Positions 22,601 to 33,000 of a DNA stretch of 35,170 bases are shown piece by piece. The notes under the pieces were generated by a model, which worked only from the letters and a program-made list of their open reading frames with translations, did no database searches and had not been told where the DNA came from. The stretch covers positions 1 through 35,170 of the forward strand of contig NZ_JACJSJ010000088.1 in the NCBI RefSeq assembly GCF_014698115.1. Reading direction: 5' to 3'. The DNA comes from Nostoc sp. FACHB-973 (GTDB lineage Bacteria; Cyanobacteriota; Cyanobacteriia; Cyanobacteriales; Nostocaceae). Position 1 is the stretch's first letter, and each line of letters starts with the position of its first letter. A program made the translations under genes and the position numbers.

Positions 22601-25600
22601 TGCGCTTTCTACTGGTAAAGAACTGATAGTTAAGTCAGCAAGCTCTATCTCAGACATAGGCACATTCTGGAGGGCAAACATGACTTGGAAAAGTGGTGTA
22701 TGACTGAGATCCCGTTCTGGCTGCAATACTTCTACCAGCATTTCAAAAGGTAAATCCTGATGAGCATAAGCATCCATTGCCATCAATCGAACGCGACCCA
22801 GTAATTCGTTAAAACTGCGATCGCCTGATAAGTCAGTACGTAACACTAAAGTATTGACAAAAAAGCCAATTAACCCTTCAATTTCACTACAATTACGGTT
22901 TGCAATTGGCGAACCCACCAAAATATCTTCTGTACCTGTGTAGCGGTAAAGTAGCGTATCAAACGCTGCCAACAACGTCATGAACAAAGTAACCCCTTGC
23001 TCCTGGCTCAGTTTTGTCAGCCTATTGCTTAACTCAACTGAGAGTGCAAACTCTTGATGTCCACCAGCGAAAGTCTGCACAGATCCTCTGGGTCGATCTG
23101 TGGGTAGTGACAACAAAGCTGGTGCAGCTTTTAGTTGTTGTTGCCAGTACGAGATTTGATTTTGCAGTACCTCTCCTTGCAACCAATTTCTTTGCCAGAT
23201 GCCAAAATCCGCGTACTGAATCGGCAGTGGTGTTAAAGGTGTTCGCGTAGCGTCTCGTAGAGACGGTTCCCCTTGAGAATAAGCGTTGTATAGTGCTGCT
23301 AATTCTTGGATAAACACACCCATTGACCAAGCATCAGAGACAATATGGTGCATACATACACTCAAGACGTGTTCTGTCTCAGACAGCACAATTAATGTTG
23401 CCCTAACTAATGCTTGATTTGCTAAGTCAAATGGTTGATTAGCTTGTTGTTGCGCTAATTGCTGTGTAGCAATTTCCTGTTCAGTTGTTGATAAATGCTT
23501 CAAGTCAACAACTGAAACTGTCCAATTCGTTTGTGTTTGAATAAGTTGAGAAGGTTTTCCATCAACTATCACAAAGTTGGTGCGTAAGGCTTCGTGGCGA
23601 TTAATGATTTCATACAAGCTTTGTTCTAAGGCAACTTGATTAAGTGTTCCGACTAGACGCAAAGCCATAGGAATGTTGTATAAGGCACTGTTCGGCTCGA
23701 ACTGGTCTAAAAACCAAAGACGCTGTTGAGCATAAGACAGTGGTAATTCTGCATTCTCTGCCCTTGGTAAGATGGGTCGGGAAACCAGTTCTAAGTTTTG
23801 TTGCTGTAATTGCCCAATCACTTGCGCCAATTCAGCAACTGTTTTTCTGGCAAAAAACTCACGCAATGGTAGTTCCACTTTGAACCAGGTGCGGATACGT
23901 GAAACTAGTTGCGTTGCTAATAGTGAGTGTCCCCCAAGTTCAAAGAAGTTATCATATATACCCACTTGGTCTACTTTCAGCGCTTGTGTCCAAATTTGCG
24001 TCAGTATTTCTTCAATTGGGCTACGCGGGGCGACAAAACTTATTTCCAGTCCCTCACGAGAGTCTGGTGCTTTCAATGCGCGACGGTCTACCTTGCCGTT
24101 GGGAGTCAGAGGTAAAGACTCTAGCATCACAAAAGCATGAGGTATCATGTATTGTGGCAGTTGACTAGAGAGGAAGGATCTTAACTGGTTAATTGTAGGT
24201 GGATGTTGTTTATGTGCTACCACGTAGGCAACTAAGCGTTTATCACCGGGATTATCTTCGCGGGCAATAACAGAAACTGCCTGCACATCGCTATGTTGGT
24301 TCAGTAATTCTTCAATTTCTCCCAACTCCATGCGGAAGCCCCGAATTTTTACCTGATTGTCGATGCGTCCCAGGTATTCAATGTTGCCATCTGGTAAATA
24401 ACGTGCTAAATCTCCGGTTTTATAAAGTCGGGGACTGGGGAACTCGGGGCCCCCTCTGGGGATTAGGGGCAATGGGGATTGGGAATTAGGAAGAATTTCT
24501 GCTCCTCTGCTCGCCTGCTCCCATGCTCCCCTGCTTCGACCGAAGGGATTGGGTATGAATTTCTCTTGTGTCAACTCTGGACGATTAAGGTAGCCTCGTG
24601 CCAACCCCAAACCACCAATGTGCAATTCACCTGGTACACCAATCGGTACTGGTTGCAGATATTCATCTAAAATATAAACCTGGGCGTTAGCGATCGCCTT
24701 ACCAATAGATATTTTATCGTCGTCATCAGTGCATTTTGCGATTGTGGCACAGACACTAGCTTCTGTTGGCCCGTAGGCATTGAAGAAGTTTCTGCCAGCA
24801 GACCATTGTCTGATTAATTCAGATGAACAAGCTTCTCCCGCTACAATTATTGTTTGCAGTGCCGGCAGTTCCGACCCAGGCATAACTGCTAACGCCGATG
24901 GTGGTAGGGTGATATGAGTAATGCAATGACTTTGTAATTGCTCAATTAATGGCTTCCCAGGCAGTAGAGAGTCTTTTGTTCCCACATACAGCGTTGCACC
25001 TGAACCCAAAGCCATCAAAATTTCTGAGATGGAAGCATCAAAACTGAAGGAGGCAAACTGAAGAACGCGGCTATCCGAAGTCAAGCCAAAAGTTTGAATC
25101 TGAGCTTGGGCTAGGTTGCATAATCCCTTATGCTCAACCATGACACCTTTAGGTTTACCTGTAGATCCTGAAGTGTAAATTACATTAGCTAGATGAAAAG
25201 CTTTGACTCCACTGGTTAGATTATCTTGATTGTTTTGGGCAATTTGTCCCCAAGCTTCATCTAAACAGATAAGTTTGGCTTGATGCTCAGGAAGTCTGTC
25301 AATAAGTCGCTGTTGAGTCAACAGTATAGAAACTTGAGCATCTTCTAACATGAAAGCCAAACGCTCAGTAGGATACTCTGGATCAAGTGGTACATAAGCT
25401 CCGCCTGCCTTGAGAATCCCCAACAGTCCCACCACCATTTCTATTGAGCGTTCCACACAAATACCCACCAGCGTATCTGGTTTTATACCCAGAGACTGTA
25501 AATAATGAGCTAAATAATTAGCGCGACAATTCAATTGGTGGTAAGTCAGTTGTTGATTTTCAAATACTACAGCTATAGCATCCGGGGTACTCAAAGATTG

Positions 25601-27016
25601 CTCCTCAAACAACTGATGAATACACTTATCAACAGGATAATCTGCTTGAGTATTGTTCCATTCAACTAATAACTGCTGTTGCTCTTTCTCTGACAGCAAA
25701 GGCAATTGCGAAATCCGCTCAATAGGGTTAGCAACAATACCTGAGAGCAATGTCACAAAATGCCCACTCATACGCTCAATTGTGCTGGCATCAAATAAGT
25801 CAGTGTTATATTCCCATATCCCCACTAGTCCAGCACTTGAGTTGTGCATTGATAAAGTTAAATCAAACTTAGCAATTGTGCTTTGGGCGCTCAATGAACT
25901 GATAGTTAAGCCAGCAAGTTCTACTCCAGACATGGGCGCATTCTGGAGGACAAACATGACCTGGAATAGTGGTGGATGGCTGAGATCCCGTTCTGGTTGT
26001 AATGCCTCAACTAGCATTTCAAATGGCAACTCTTGATGAGCATAAGCTCCTAGAGCTATTTGCCGAACGCGAGAGAGTAATTCACTAAAACTGGGATTGC
26101 CTGATAAGTCAGTACGCAACACTAAAGTATTGACAAAAAAGCCAATTAACCCTTCAATTTCACTGTGTTCGCGGTTTGCGATCGCAGACCCTACCAAAAT
26201 GTCTAATTGTCCTGTGTAGCGGTAAAGTAGGGTATCAAAGGCTGCCAAAAGTGTCATGAACAAAGTCACCCCTTGTTTCTGGCTCAGTTGTGTCAGCTGA
26301 TTGCTTAATTCAACCGAGAGGGCAAACTCTTGAATTGCGCCAGCGAAAGTCTGCACAGCAGGTCTTGGTCGGTCTGTGGGTAGGGACAACAAGGCTGGTG
26401 CATCTTTTAGTTGTTGTTGCCAGTACGAGATTTGATTTTGCAGTACCTCTCCTTGCAACCACTCTCTTTGCCAGATACCAAAATCTGCGTACTGAATCGG
26501 CAGTGGTGTTAAAGGTGACGGTTCCCCTTGAGAATAAGCGTTGTACAGTGTTGCTAGTTCTTGGACAAATACACCCAATGACCAGGCATCAGAGACAATA
26601 TGGTGCATACACAGTAACAATATGTGTTCTGCCTTAGACAGCACAATTAATGTCGCTCTGATTAATGCTCCCTCTGCCAAGTCAAAAGGCTGAATCGCTT
26701 GTTGTTGCGCCAATTGCTGTGTAGCGATTTCTTGTTCGCTTGGTGGCAGATGTTCGCACTCAACAACTGAAACTGTCCAATTAATTTGTGTTTGAATGAT
26801 TTGAGAAGGTTTTCCATCAATCGTAATGAAATTAGTGCGTAACGCTTCATGGCGATCGATAATCTCTTGAAAGCTTTGTTCTAAAGCAGCCCGATTGAGA
26901 TTTCCCACTAGACGCAAAGCTAAGGGGATGTTGTATATAGCACTGTTCGGCTCTAACTGGTCTAAAAACCACAAACGCTGTTGAGCATAAGATAGGGGTA
27001 ATTCTTCAGTCATCAT
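19634..27016 (-). CDS. NRPS, two modules (Tyr, Pro/4-MePro) with terminal thioesterase
   Basis: 2460 residues: C (about 1-440, HHIVSDAW) - A (464-975) - PCP (LGGHS near 1026) - C (1091-1530, HHIVSDAW) - A (1557-2055) - PCP (LGGHS near 2104) - TE (about 2149-2430; GHSFGG nucleophile, LDTTAP Asp, GNHVTM His). The first A code I extract is D-A-S-T-I-A-A-V-C-(K), read as Tyr. The second is D-V-Q-L-I-A-H-V-I-(K), close to the Pro/4-MePro code. The TE releases or cyclises the peptide. The start overlaps the upstream NRPS stop (ATGA, 27013-27016) with AAGGAG six bases before it. Oddities: a 31-residue insert between motifs A6 and A7 of the first A domain, a 7-residue repeat insert in the second C domain, and a C-terminus of 18 residues encoded by a MITE. 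Resembles NosD of nostopeptolide synthesis. Confidence 0.93.
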   Translation of the reverse strand: MMTEELPLSYAQQRLWFLDQLEPNSAIYNIPLALRLVGNLNRAALEQSFQEIIDRHEALRTNFITIDGKPSQIIQTQINWTVSVVECEHLPPSEQEIATQQLAQQQAIQPFDLAEGALIRATLIVLSKAEHILLLCMHHIVSDAWSLGVFVQELATLYNAYSQGEPSPLTPLPIQYADFGIWQREWLQGEVLQNQISYWQQQLKDAPALLSLPTDRPRPAVQTFAGAIQEFALSVELSNQLTQLSQKQGVTLFMTLLAAFDTLLYRYTGQLDILVGSAIANREHSEIEGLIGFFVNTLVLRTDLSGNPSFSELLSRVRQIALGAYAHQELPFEMLVEALQPERDLSHPPLFQVMFVLQNAPMSGVELAGLTISSLSAQSTIAKFDLTLSMHNSSAGLVGIWEYNTDLFDASTIERMSGHFVTLLSGIVANPIERISQLPLLSEKEQQQLLVEWNNTQADYPVDKCIHQLFEEQSLSTPDAIAVVFENQQLTYHQLNCRANYLAHYLQSLGIKPDTLVGICVERSIEMVVGLLGILKAGGAYVPLDPEYPTERLAFMLEDAQVSILLTQQRLIDRLPEHQAKLICLDEAWGQIAQNNQDNLTSGVKAFHLANVIYTSGSTGKPKGVMVEHKGLCNLAQAQIQTFGLTSDSRVLQFASFSFDASISEILMALGSGATLYVGTKDSLLPGKPLIEQLQSHCITHITLPPSALAVMPGSELPALQTIIVAGEACSSELIRQWSAGRNFFNAYGPTEASVCATIAKCTDDDDKISIGKAIANAQVYILDEYLQPVPIGVPGELHIGGLGLARGYLNRPELTQEKFIPNPFGRSRGAWEQASRGAEILPNSQSPLPLIPRGGPEFPSPRLYKTGDLARYLPDGNIEYLGRIDNQVKIRGFRMELGEIEELLNQHSDVQAVSVIAREDNPGDKRLVAYVVAHKQHPPTINQLRSFLSSQLPQYMIPHAFVMLESLPLTPNGKVDRRALKAPDSREGLEISFVAPRSPIEEILTQIWTQALKVDQVGIYDNFFELGGHSLLATQLVSRIRTWFKVELPLREFFARKTVAELAQVIGQLQQQNLELVSRPILPRAENAELPLSYAQQRLWFLDQFEPNSALYNIPMALRLVGTLNQVALEQSLYEIINRHEALRTNFVIVDGKPSQLIQTQTNWTVSVVDLKHLSTTEQEIATQQLAQQQANQPFDLANQALVRATLIVLSETEHVLSVCMHHIVSDAWSMGVFIQELAALYNAYSQGEPSLRDATRTPLTPLPIQYADFGIWQRNWLQGEVLQNQISYWQQQLKAAPALLSLPTDRPRGSVQTFAGGHQEFALSVELSNRLTKLSQEQGVTLFMTLLAAFDTLLYRYTGTEDILVGSPIANRNCSEIEGLIGFFVNTLVLRTDLSGDRSFNELLGRVRLMAMDAYAHQDLPFEMLVEVLQPERDLSHTPLFQVMFALQNVPMSEIELADLTISSLPVESATAKFNLFLSIQNTVNGLVGVWEYNTDLFDASTIERMTGHFVTLLSGIVANPEQRISQLPLLSQTEQQKLLLEWNDTQADYPLDLCIHQLFEQQCLSTPNAVAVVFQDQQLTYQQLNCRANQLAHYLKSLGVSADVLVGICLERSIEMVVGLLGILKAGGAYVPLDPNYPQERLAFMLEDAQVSVLLTQQSLLDRLPQHQAKLVCLDTDTQLIFQSSQDNLISGVQANNLAYVIYTSGSTGQPKGVAMNQLALCNLILWQLQNNTISTGAKTLQFAPISFDVSFQEIFTTWCSGGTLFLIGEELRRDTSALLVFLQQKAVERLFVPFVALQQLAEIAVGSELVNSHLREIITAGEQLQITPAISQWLSKLNDCTLHNHYGPSESHVIITFTLNNSVEIWPLLPPIGRPIANTQIYILDKYLQPVPVGVAGELHIGGVSLARGYLNRPELTQQRFIPNPFSTDPDSRLYKTGDLARYLPDGNIEYLGRIDNQVKVRGFRIELGEVEAVLSQHGDVEGCCIIAREDTPGDKRLVAYVVAHQHCTPTINELRQFLKAKLPDYMVPSAFVMLESMPLTPSGKVDRRVLPAPDLHSSNSDKYVAPRNQVELELTQIWSRILKVDKVGVKDNFFDLGGHSLLTPYLMAQIKQQFGKNIAIASLYQNPTIEQLATIVPFDSDSKSGSPLVALQPHGSKPPLFCLPGAAGYPFYLYDLARCLGSDQPFYSFQAIAPGEGGELITQVEDIAARYIQSLLVVQPQGPYFLAGHSFGGKLAFEMAQQLLRKGHKVALVAILDTTAPFHQKNPSAFDLDNTKWLAELANTIEVVYGKKMDCSVDTLQSMVWEDQLKYVLERLKTADILPPDDEIMQLNNMVQLLKANAVVNYVPQEVYPNKITLLRAKENVVNIDESNSEVPSEISQNLHWGWSKFSAEPVDIHFVPGNHVTMMNLPHVQVLAEKLEACIEKAQEVTGDGYEPERMSEKFFLYTPNPSRSP
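23242..23262. repeat. In-frame 21-bp small dispersed repeat in an NRPS C domain
   Basis: TTCGCGTAGCGTCTCGTAG plus two bases, inserted between AAAGGTG and ACGG. It encodes the extra peptide LRDATRT within SLRDATRTPLTPLPIQYADF. The matching site in the first C domain of the same protein (26515-26525) lacks it. Confidence 0.85.
24431..24543. repeat. Repeat-derived insert in the Tyr adenylation domain
   Basis: A low-complexity segment rich in CTGCTCCC/ATGCTCCCCTGC and GGGGATTAGGGGCAATGGGG units, typical of Nostoc intergenic repeats. It is in frame and adds about 31 residues (GAWEQASRGAEILPNSQSPL and onward) between FIPNPF and RLYKTGDL compared with sibling A domains. Confidence 0.75.
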
Positions 27017-30000
27017 CTTTTGCTCCTTGGTAGAATGCGTGGAACAGTTAGGTCTGAGTTTTGTTGCTGTAACTTGCCGATTGATGGCGCTAATTCAGCT
27101 ATAGTCGGGGTGTTGAACAATTCGTGTAAAGGAAGTTGGACTTTAAAGCGATCGCGGATACGTGAAACTAGTTGCGTTGCTAGTAGCGAGTGTCCCCCAA
27201 GTTCAAAGAAGTTATCGTGTATGCCTACTTGCTCTACTTTCAGCACTTGTGACCAAATTTGTGCCAGCGTCTCTTCTATAGGGGTGCGCGGGGCTACATA
27301 TTTTTCCGTGCCTTCACTGTGTAAATCTGGTGCGGGTAAAGCGCGACGGTCTACTTTACCGTTGGGAGTGAGTGGCATTGACTCCAACATCACAAAAGCG
27401 TTTGGCACCATGTAGTCTGGTAGCTTTGCTTTCAGGAATTGCCGCAGTTCATTGATTGTGGGTGTATGCTGATGCGGCACGACGTAGGCAACTAAGCGTT
27501 TATCACCTGGGGTATCTTCGCGGACGGTGACTACAGATGCCTGCACATCGTCATGTTGGTTGAGTAATGCCTCAATTTCTCCCAGCTCTATGCGGAAGCC
27601 ACGAATTTTTATTTGGTTGTCAATACGTCCCAGGTATTCAAGATTCCCATCAGGCAACCATCTTGCTAAATCTCCAGTTTTGTAGATTCGTTCTTGTTTA
27701 CCAAATAAGTCGAGTTCGATGAATTTTTCAGCTGTGAGTTCGGGACGGTTGAGATAGCCACGGGCTAAACCAGCCCCGGCAATACAAAGTTCTCCAGGAA
27801 TACCGGGAGGCAGGAGTTGGTTTTGGTTGTCTAAAATGTAAATACGTACATTGGCAATTGGCCGTCCGATTAATAAATCGCCAACTAAATCCATTTTTCC
27901 AGTTGCTTCGTAAACACAACACCCGACAACCGCTTCTGTCGGCCCATATTCGTTAATCAGGCGGGTATCAGGAGCATGAGTCAACCAGGGAATTATTTGG
28001 TTAGCATGTAATGCCTCACCGCCTAAAACAAAGGCATTGACCCGATTCGGCATGGTCTCAGGCTCAATTTGCTGATTGAGTATTTCCAGATGCGAAGGTG
28101 TGATTTTGACCAGGGATAGATGATTATTTTGTTTAACAATGTCTGCTAGAAGCTGCAATTCTTGTTTTTCTCTTACCAAGATGGTGGTACGCCCACAAAT
28201 TAGCGGCAGGTACAGGGAAGTAATAGTTGCATCAAAGCTCAGAGAAGACTGCACAGGTGTACCTCGTCCTTGTGCTACTGCGTAGTAGTCTTTAGCCCAG
28301 TGTAAATAATTACTTAAACCCCGATGCAGTAGTTGTACCCCTTTGGGTTGCCCTGTAGAGCCTGATGTGTAGATTACATAAGCTAAATCATCGGGTTGAC
28401 TGTGCCTACTGGGGTTCTCTGTAGGTTGGTTGGCAAAGTTATCGCCATCTAAACACAGTATCAAAGGGGATTGGGCAAGAGTTTCTTTATTCCCAGTCCC
28501 CAATTTGAGTTGACTATGGGTGAGCAAAACCTTTGCCCCACAATCTTGCAGCATGAAACGAATTCGCTCTTGTGGGTAGTTCGGGTCAATTGGCACATAA
28601 GCCCCACCCGCCTTGAGAATGCCCAACAATCCGACAATCATTTCTATTGAGCGTTCTACACAAATACCCACCAGTACATCTGTGGACACTCCCAAAGACT
28701 TCAGGTAGTGCGCCAACTGGTTAGCGCGACTATTCAACTGCTGGTAAGTGAGTTGTTGATTTTCAAACTCCACTGCTACTGCATCGGGTGTTCGCTCTAC
28801 TTGCTCCTCAAACAACTGATGGAGAAACTTATCTAGTGGATAATCCGTCTGAGTATCGTTCCATTCCACTAATAATTGATGCTGTTCGACTTCTGTCAGC
28901 AGAGGCAATTGTGAGATTTGCTGTTCTGGATTAGCAACAATTCCCTCAAGCAATATTTGGAAATGTCCTAACAAGCGAGTAATTGTTGCATCATCAAAGC
29001 GGCTAATATCGTAGTTAATCTTCACCAACAATTGCTTACCAACAGCAGCAATTACAGTCAGAGGATAATTAGTTTGTTCAATGGCGTGAATCTTGTCTAT
29101 AGAGAAACTGTAATTGTGTTCTTGCACTGCCTCATCAACTGGATAATTCTCGAAGACAACAATGCTCTCGAACAAAGGCGTTCCTCTCTTGATTTCACTC
29201 TTACCCTGAATCTCTACCAATGAGCTATATGAATATTGCTCAGATTCAACTTGTTGTGCCTGTAAATCCTTCAACAAAGCCAACACTTGGGTATCTGCAC
29301 CAACTTGAACTCGCATCGGCAAGGTGTTGATAAATAGCCCCACCATCGACTCGATGCCGACAAGAGATGGCGGACGACCAGATACAGTAGCACCAAAAAC
29401 TACATCAGTTTCTTGGCTGTAGCGACACAGCAGTAATGCCCAAGTCGCTTGCACCAGATTATTCATCGTCAGTTGATGCTTCCGTACAAAACTCTGGACT
29501 GCGGCTGTCGCTTGCACTGTAAGTTGAATTTGTTGTTCGCTATAGCTAGAATCTAACTTTTTGCGGTTTGATGATTGTTTTTTATCAACACTTAAAGGAG
29601 TGGGTGCGGTAAAACCTTGGAGTTTTTCTCTCCAAAATTGTTCAGCTTGGGCTAAATCTTGTTTCTGTAGCCAAGCAATGTAGTCGCGGTAGCTTTGAGT
29701 TGCTTGAACTGTCTTAGTTTCACCCTGAGAAATTGCTTGATAAAAGTACAATAAGTCTTTGAAAACCAAAGGCATCGACCAGCCATCAAGTAATAAGTGA
29801 TGAGAACTCCAAATAAATTGATAAGTATCTGCACTCAATTGAATGAGGCTCAGGTGCATCAGTGGTGCTTGAGACAGTTGGAAACCTTGTTTTCGCTGTG
29901 AGTGCAACAAAAGCTCTAATTGCTGTTGTTGGTCTTGTGTAGATAGATGTTGCCAATCATGGCTGTTGAGGTTAACATCCACCTGCCGATACACTACTTG

Positions 30001-33000
30001 AAGTGGCTGTGCTAATTGCTCCCAAACAAAAGCAGTCCGCAAGATAGAATGCTGTGCTACCACTTGCTGCCAAGCTTGCTCAAAAGCTGCCACGTTCAAC
30101 TTACCTGTCAAAGTGCAACTTAACTGCTGAAAATATACTCCTGAATCTGGAGCGTACAAACTCTCAAACAGCATACCCTGTTGTGTTGGCGAGAGCGGGT
30201 AAATATCTTCAAGATTTCTGGAGTTAGTTTTGCCTGATTGATTTTTGAATACTAAACTTGCTAACAGTTGGTCTATTTCTGGCTGATTGAGCTTGACTAG
30301 CGAGAAATCTGAAGGTGTATAACCTCCACTCTCTGGTGATGAACAATGAGCAATTAGTCCAAGTAATGTCTTGACAAATTCTTGCGCCAGACTCTCGATT
30401 GTGGCGTGCTGGTGGATATTTTTGCTGTAAGCCCAATTTATTTGCAACCGTTCTTCAGTAATAACGCTGTTGATATCTAACAGATGAGCGCGGTTGTTTT
30501 GCAAACTGTGGCTGTGTCCCGCAGATTCACTAGCTGGCTGCATCCAAGAAGATGTATTGATAAGTTGATCAAATTGACCCAAATAATTAAAACTGATTTC
30601 TGCTTGTGGTAATGCCTGTAGTTGGGCAGCGATTTCTGCATCCTGACTCAGATAACGCAACAAGCCGTAGCCAATTCCTTTATTGGGAATAGCCCGCAGT
30701 TGTTCTTTGACAGATTTTAAGGCATCGGCTGGATTTGTTGTTGCTCCCAGTTCCAAAAGTACAGGGAAGATGGTTGTAAACCAACCGATACTGCGTGACA
30801 AATCTACACCATCAATAATATCTTCTCGCCCGTGACCTTCTAAGTTAAACAGCACAGAGCTTGAGTTAGTCCATCTGCTCAAAACCAGCGCCAAAGCAGT
30901 CAGTAGCACATCGTTAATCTGAGTGTTGTAAGCTTTTGGCACATCTTGTAACAAAGCACGAGTTTGTGCTTCATTTAACGACACTGTTACTGTGCTAGCT
31001 GCTTCAACAGTGTTTGCCCCTTTATAGTCCACTGGGATAGAAGGAACTGCGGCGCGAGATTCATTCAACCAATAAGCCACTTCAGATTTGAGAGTTTCTG
31101 ACTGTGCATATTCGGTTAATTTCTTAGACCAATCTTTGAAAGAAGTTGTCTTGGCAGGAAATGTAATGGCTTTACTTTGAGCAAGTTGCTGATAAGCTGT
31201 CTGCAAATCCTCTAACAAAATTCGCCAAGAAACGCCGTCAACTACCAAGTGATGGATAACGATAAGTAATCGCGCCCTTTTGTCAATACCCAGATGGAAA
31301 AAGGCAACTTGCACTAGATTCTCTGACAGATTCAAACTCGCCTGTAAGCAAGTTGCGCTAGCTTCAATGGCTGCTTGTTGCTCACTCTGTGGGAGTGCCG
31401 ATAAGTCTACGTTAGAGAAAGCAACGCTATCAGTCACAGCAGAGTGAATTTGCTGCCAAGTAGAGTCAGACTGTGTAAAACGTAGGCGCAGAGCATCATG
31501 ATGTACTAGCAATTGCTGCAATACTTCCTTTAATAGCTCTGGTTTGAGGTCAGATGGTACTGAGAGCAGAAATGATTGATTAAAGTGATGCGGCTGTTGT
31601 AAATTTTGCTCAAAAAACCAGTGTTGAATCGGCGTTAGAGGTAATCTCCCTGTCACCAAACCTTGTTCTATTTGGATAACACTGGCTATGTTTGCTACTG
31701 TGGCTAATTCTGCAATTGTTTGATGTGCAAATAATTGCTTGAGAGTCAGTTGCAATCCTGCAAGCTTTGCTCTACTGATGATTTGAATACTGAGAATAGA
31801 ATCTCCGCCAAGTTCAAAGAAGTTATCGTGAATGCCTACTTGCTCTACTCTCAGAACTTCTGCCCAAATTTGCGCGAGTATTTCTTCGATTTGATTGCGT
31901 TGGGCTACAAAACTGACTTCCAGTTCTCCACGAGAGTCTGGTGCTTTTAATGCGCGGCGGTCTACCTTGCCGTTGGGAGTAAGAGGCAGGGACTCTAGCA
32001 TCACAAAAGCATGAGGTATCATGTATTGTGGCAGTTGACTAGAGAGGAACTGACGCAACTGGGTGATTGTAGGTGAATGCTGTTGATGTCCTACTATGTA
32101 GGCGACTAGGCGCTTATCACCTGGATTGTCTTCGCGGGCAATAACACAAGATGCCTGCACATCGTCATGTTGGTTGAGTAATGCCTCAATTTCTCCCAAT
32201 TCAATGCGGAAACCACGTATTTTTACTTGGTTGTCAATTCGTCCCAGGTATTCAATTGTGCCATCAGGTAAATAACGTGCTAAGTCCCCGGTTTTATAAA
32301 GTCGAGAATATGGTTCATCACTAAAAGGGTTAAGGATGAATTTTTCTTTTGTCAACTCTGGACGGTTAAGGTAGCCTCTTGCTAACCCTGCACCACCAAT
32401 ATGCAATTCTCCGGCTACACCTACAGGAACTGGTTGCAGATGCTCGTCTAAAATGTATATTTGTGTGTTGGCTATAGGCTGCCCAATTGGTACTGTCCTG
32501 AGATTACCATCCGGAAAGCACTGCCAGTAGGTGACATCAATTGCCGCTTCTGTTGGTCCATAAAGATTGTGCAATTCACACTCTAACCGAGCAAAAAAGC
32601 GTTCCTGAAGTTCTACAGGTAAAGCTTCACCACTACAAATCACTCGTTTCAAACTACGGCAATTTTCCAGACTTGGTTCTTCTAAGAAAACCTGGAGCAT
32701 AGAAGGAACAAAATGCACTATTGTCACCTGCTGCTCTAAAATCAGGTTGACCAAGTAAGCACTATCTTGATGTCCACCTGGTTTAGCCACAACTAAACGC
32801 GCTCCAGTGATTAATGGCCATAAAAACTCCCAAACTGAAACGTCGAAGCTAAAAGGAGTTTTCTGTAAAATACAATCTAGTGCTGTTAATTGATAAGCTT
32901 GTTGCATCCACAGCAGGCGATTGCAAATCCCCAAGTGGGTGTTCATTGCTCCTTTGGGCTTGCCAGTGGAACCGGATGTGTAAATCACATAAGCCAAGTT

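Noticed and set aside
22506..26637. Several plus-strand ORFs of 60-130 codons opposite the NRPS genes
   Set aside because: They are antisense shadows of repeated C and A domain sequence. The same shadow recurs in each module and shows no own ribosome binding site.
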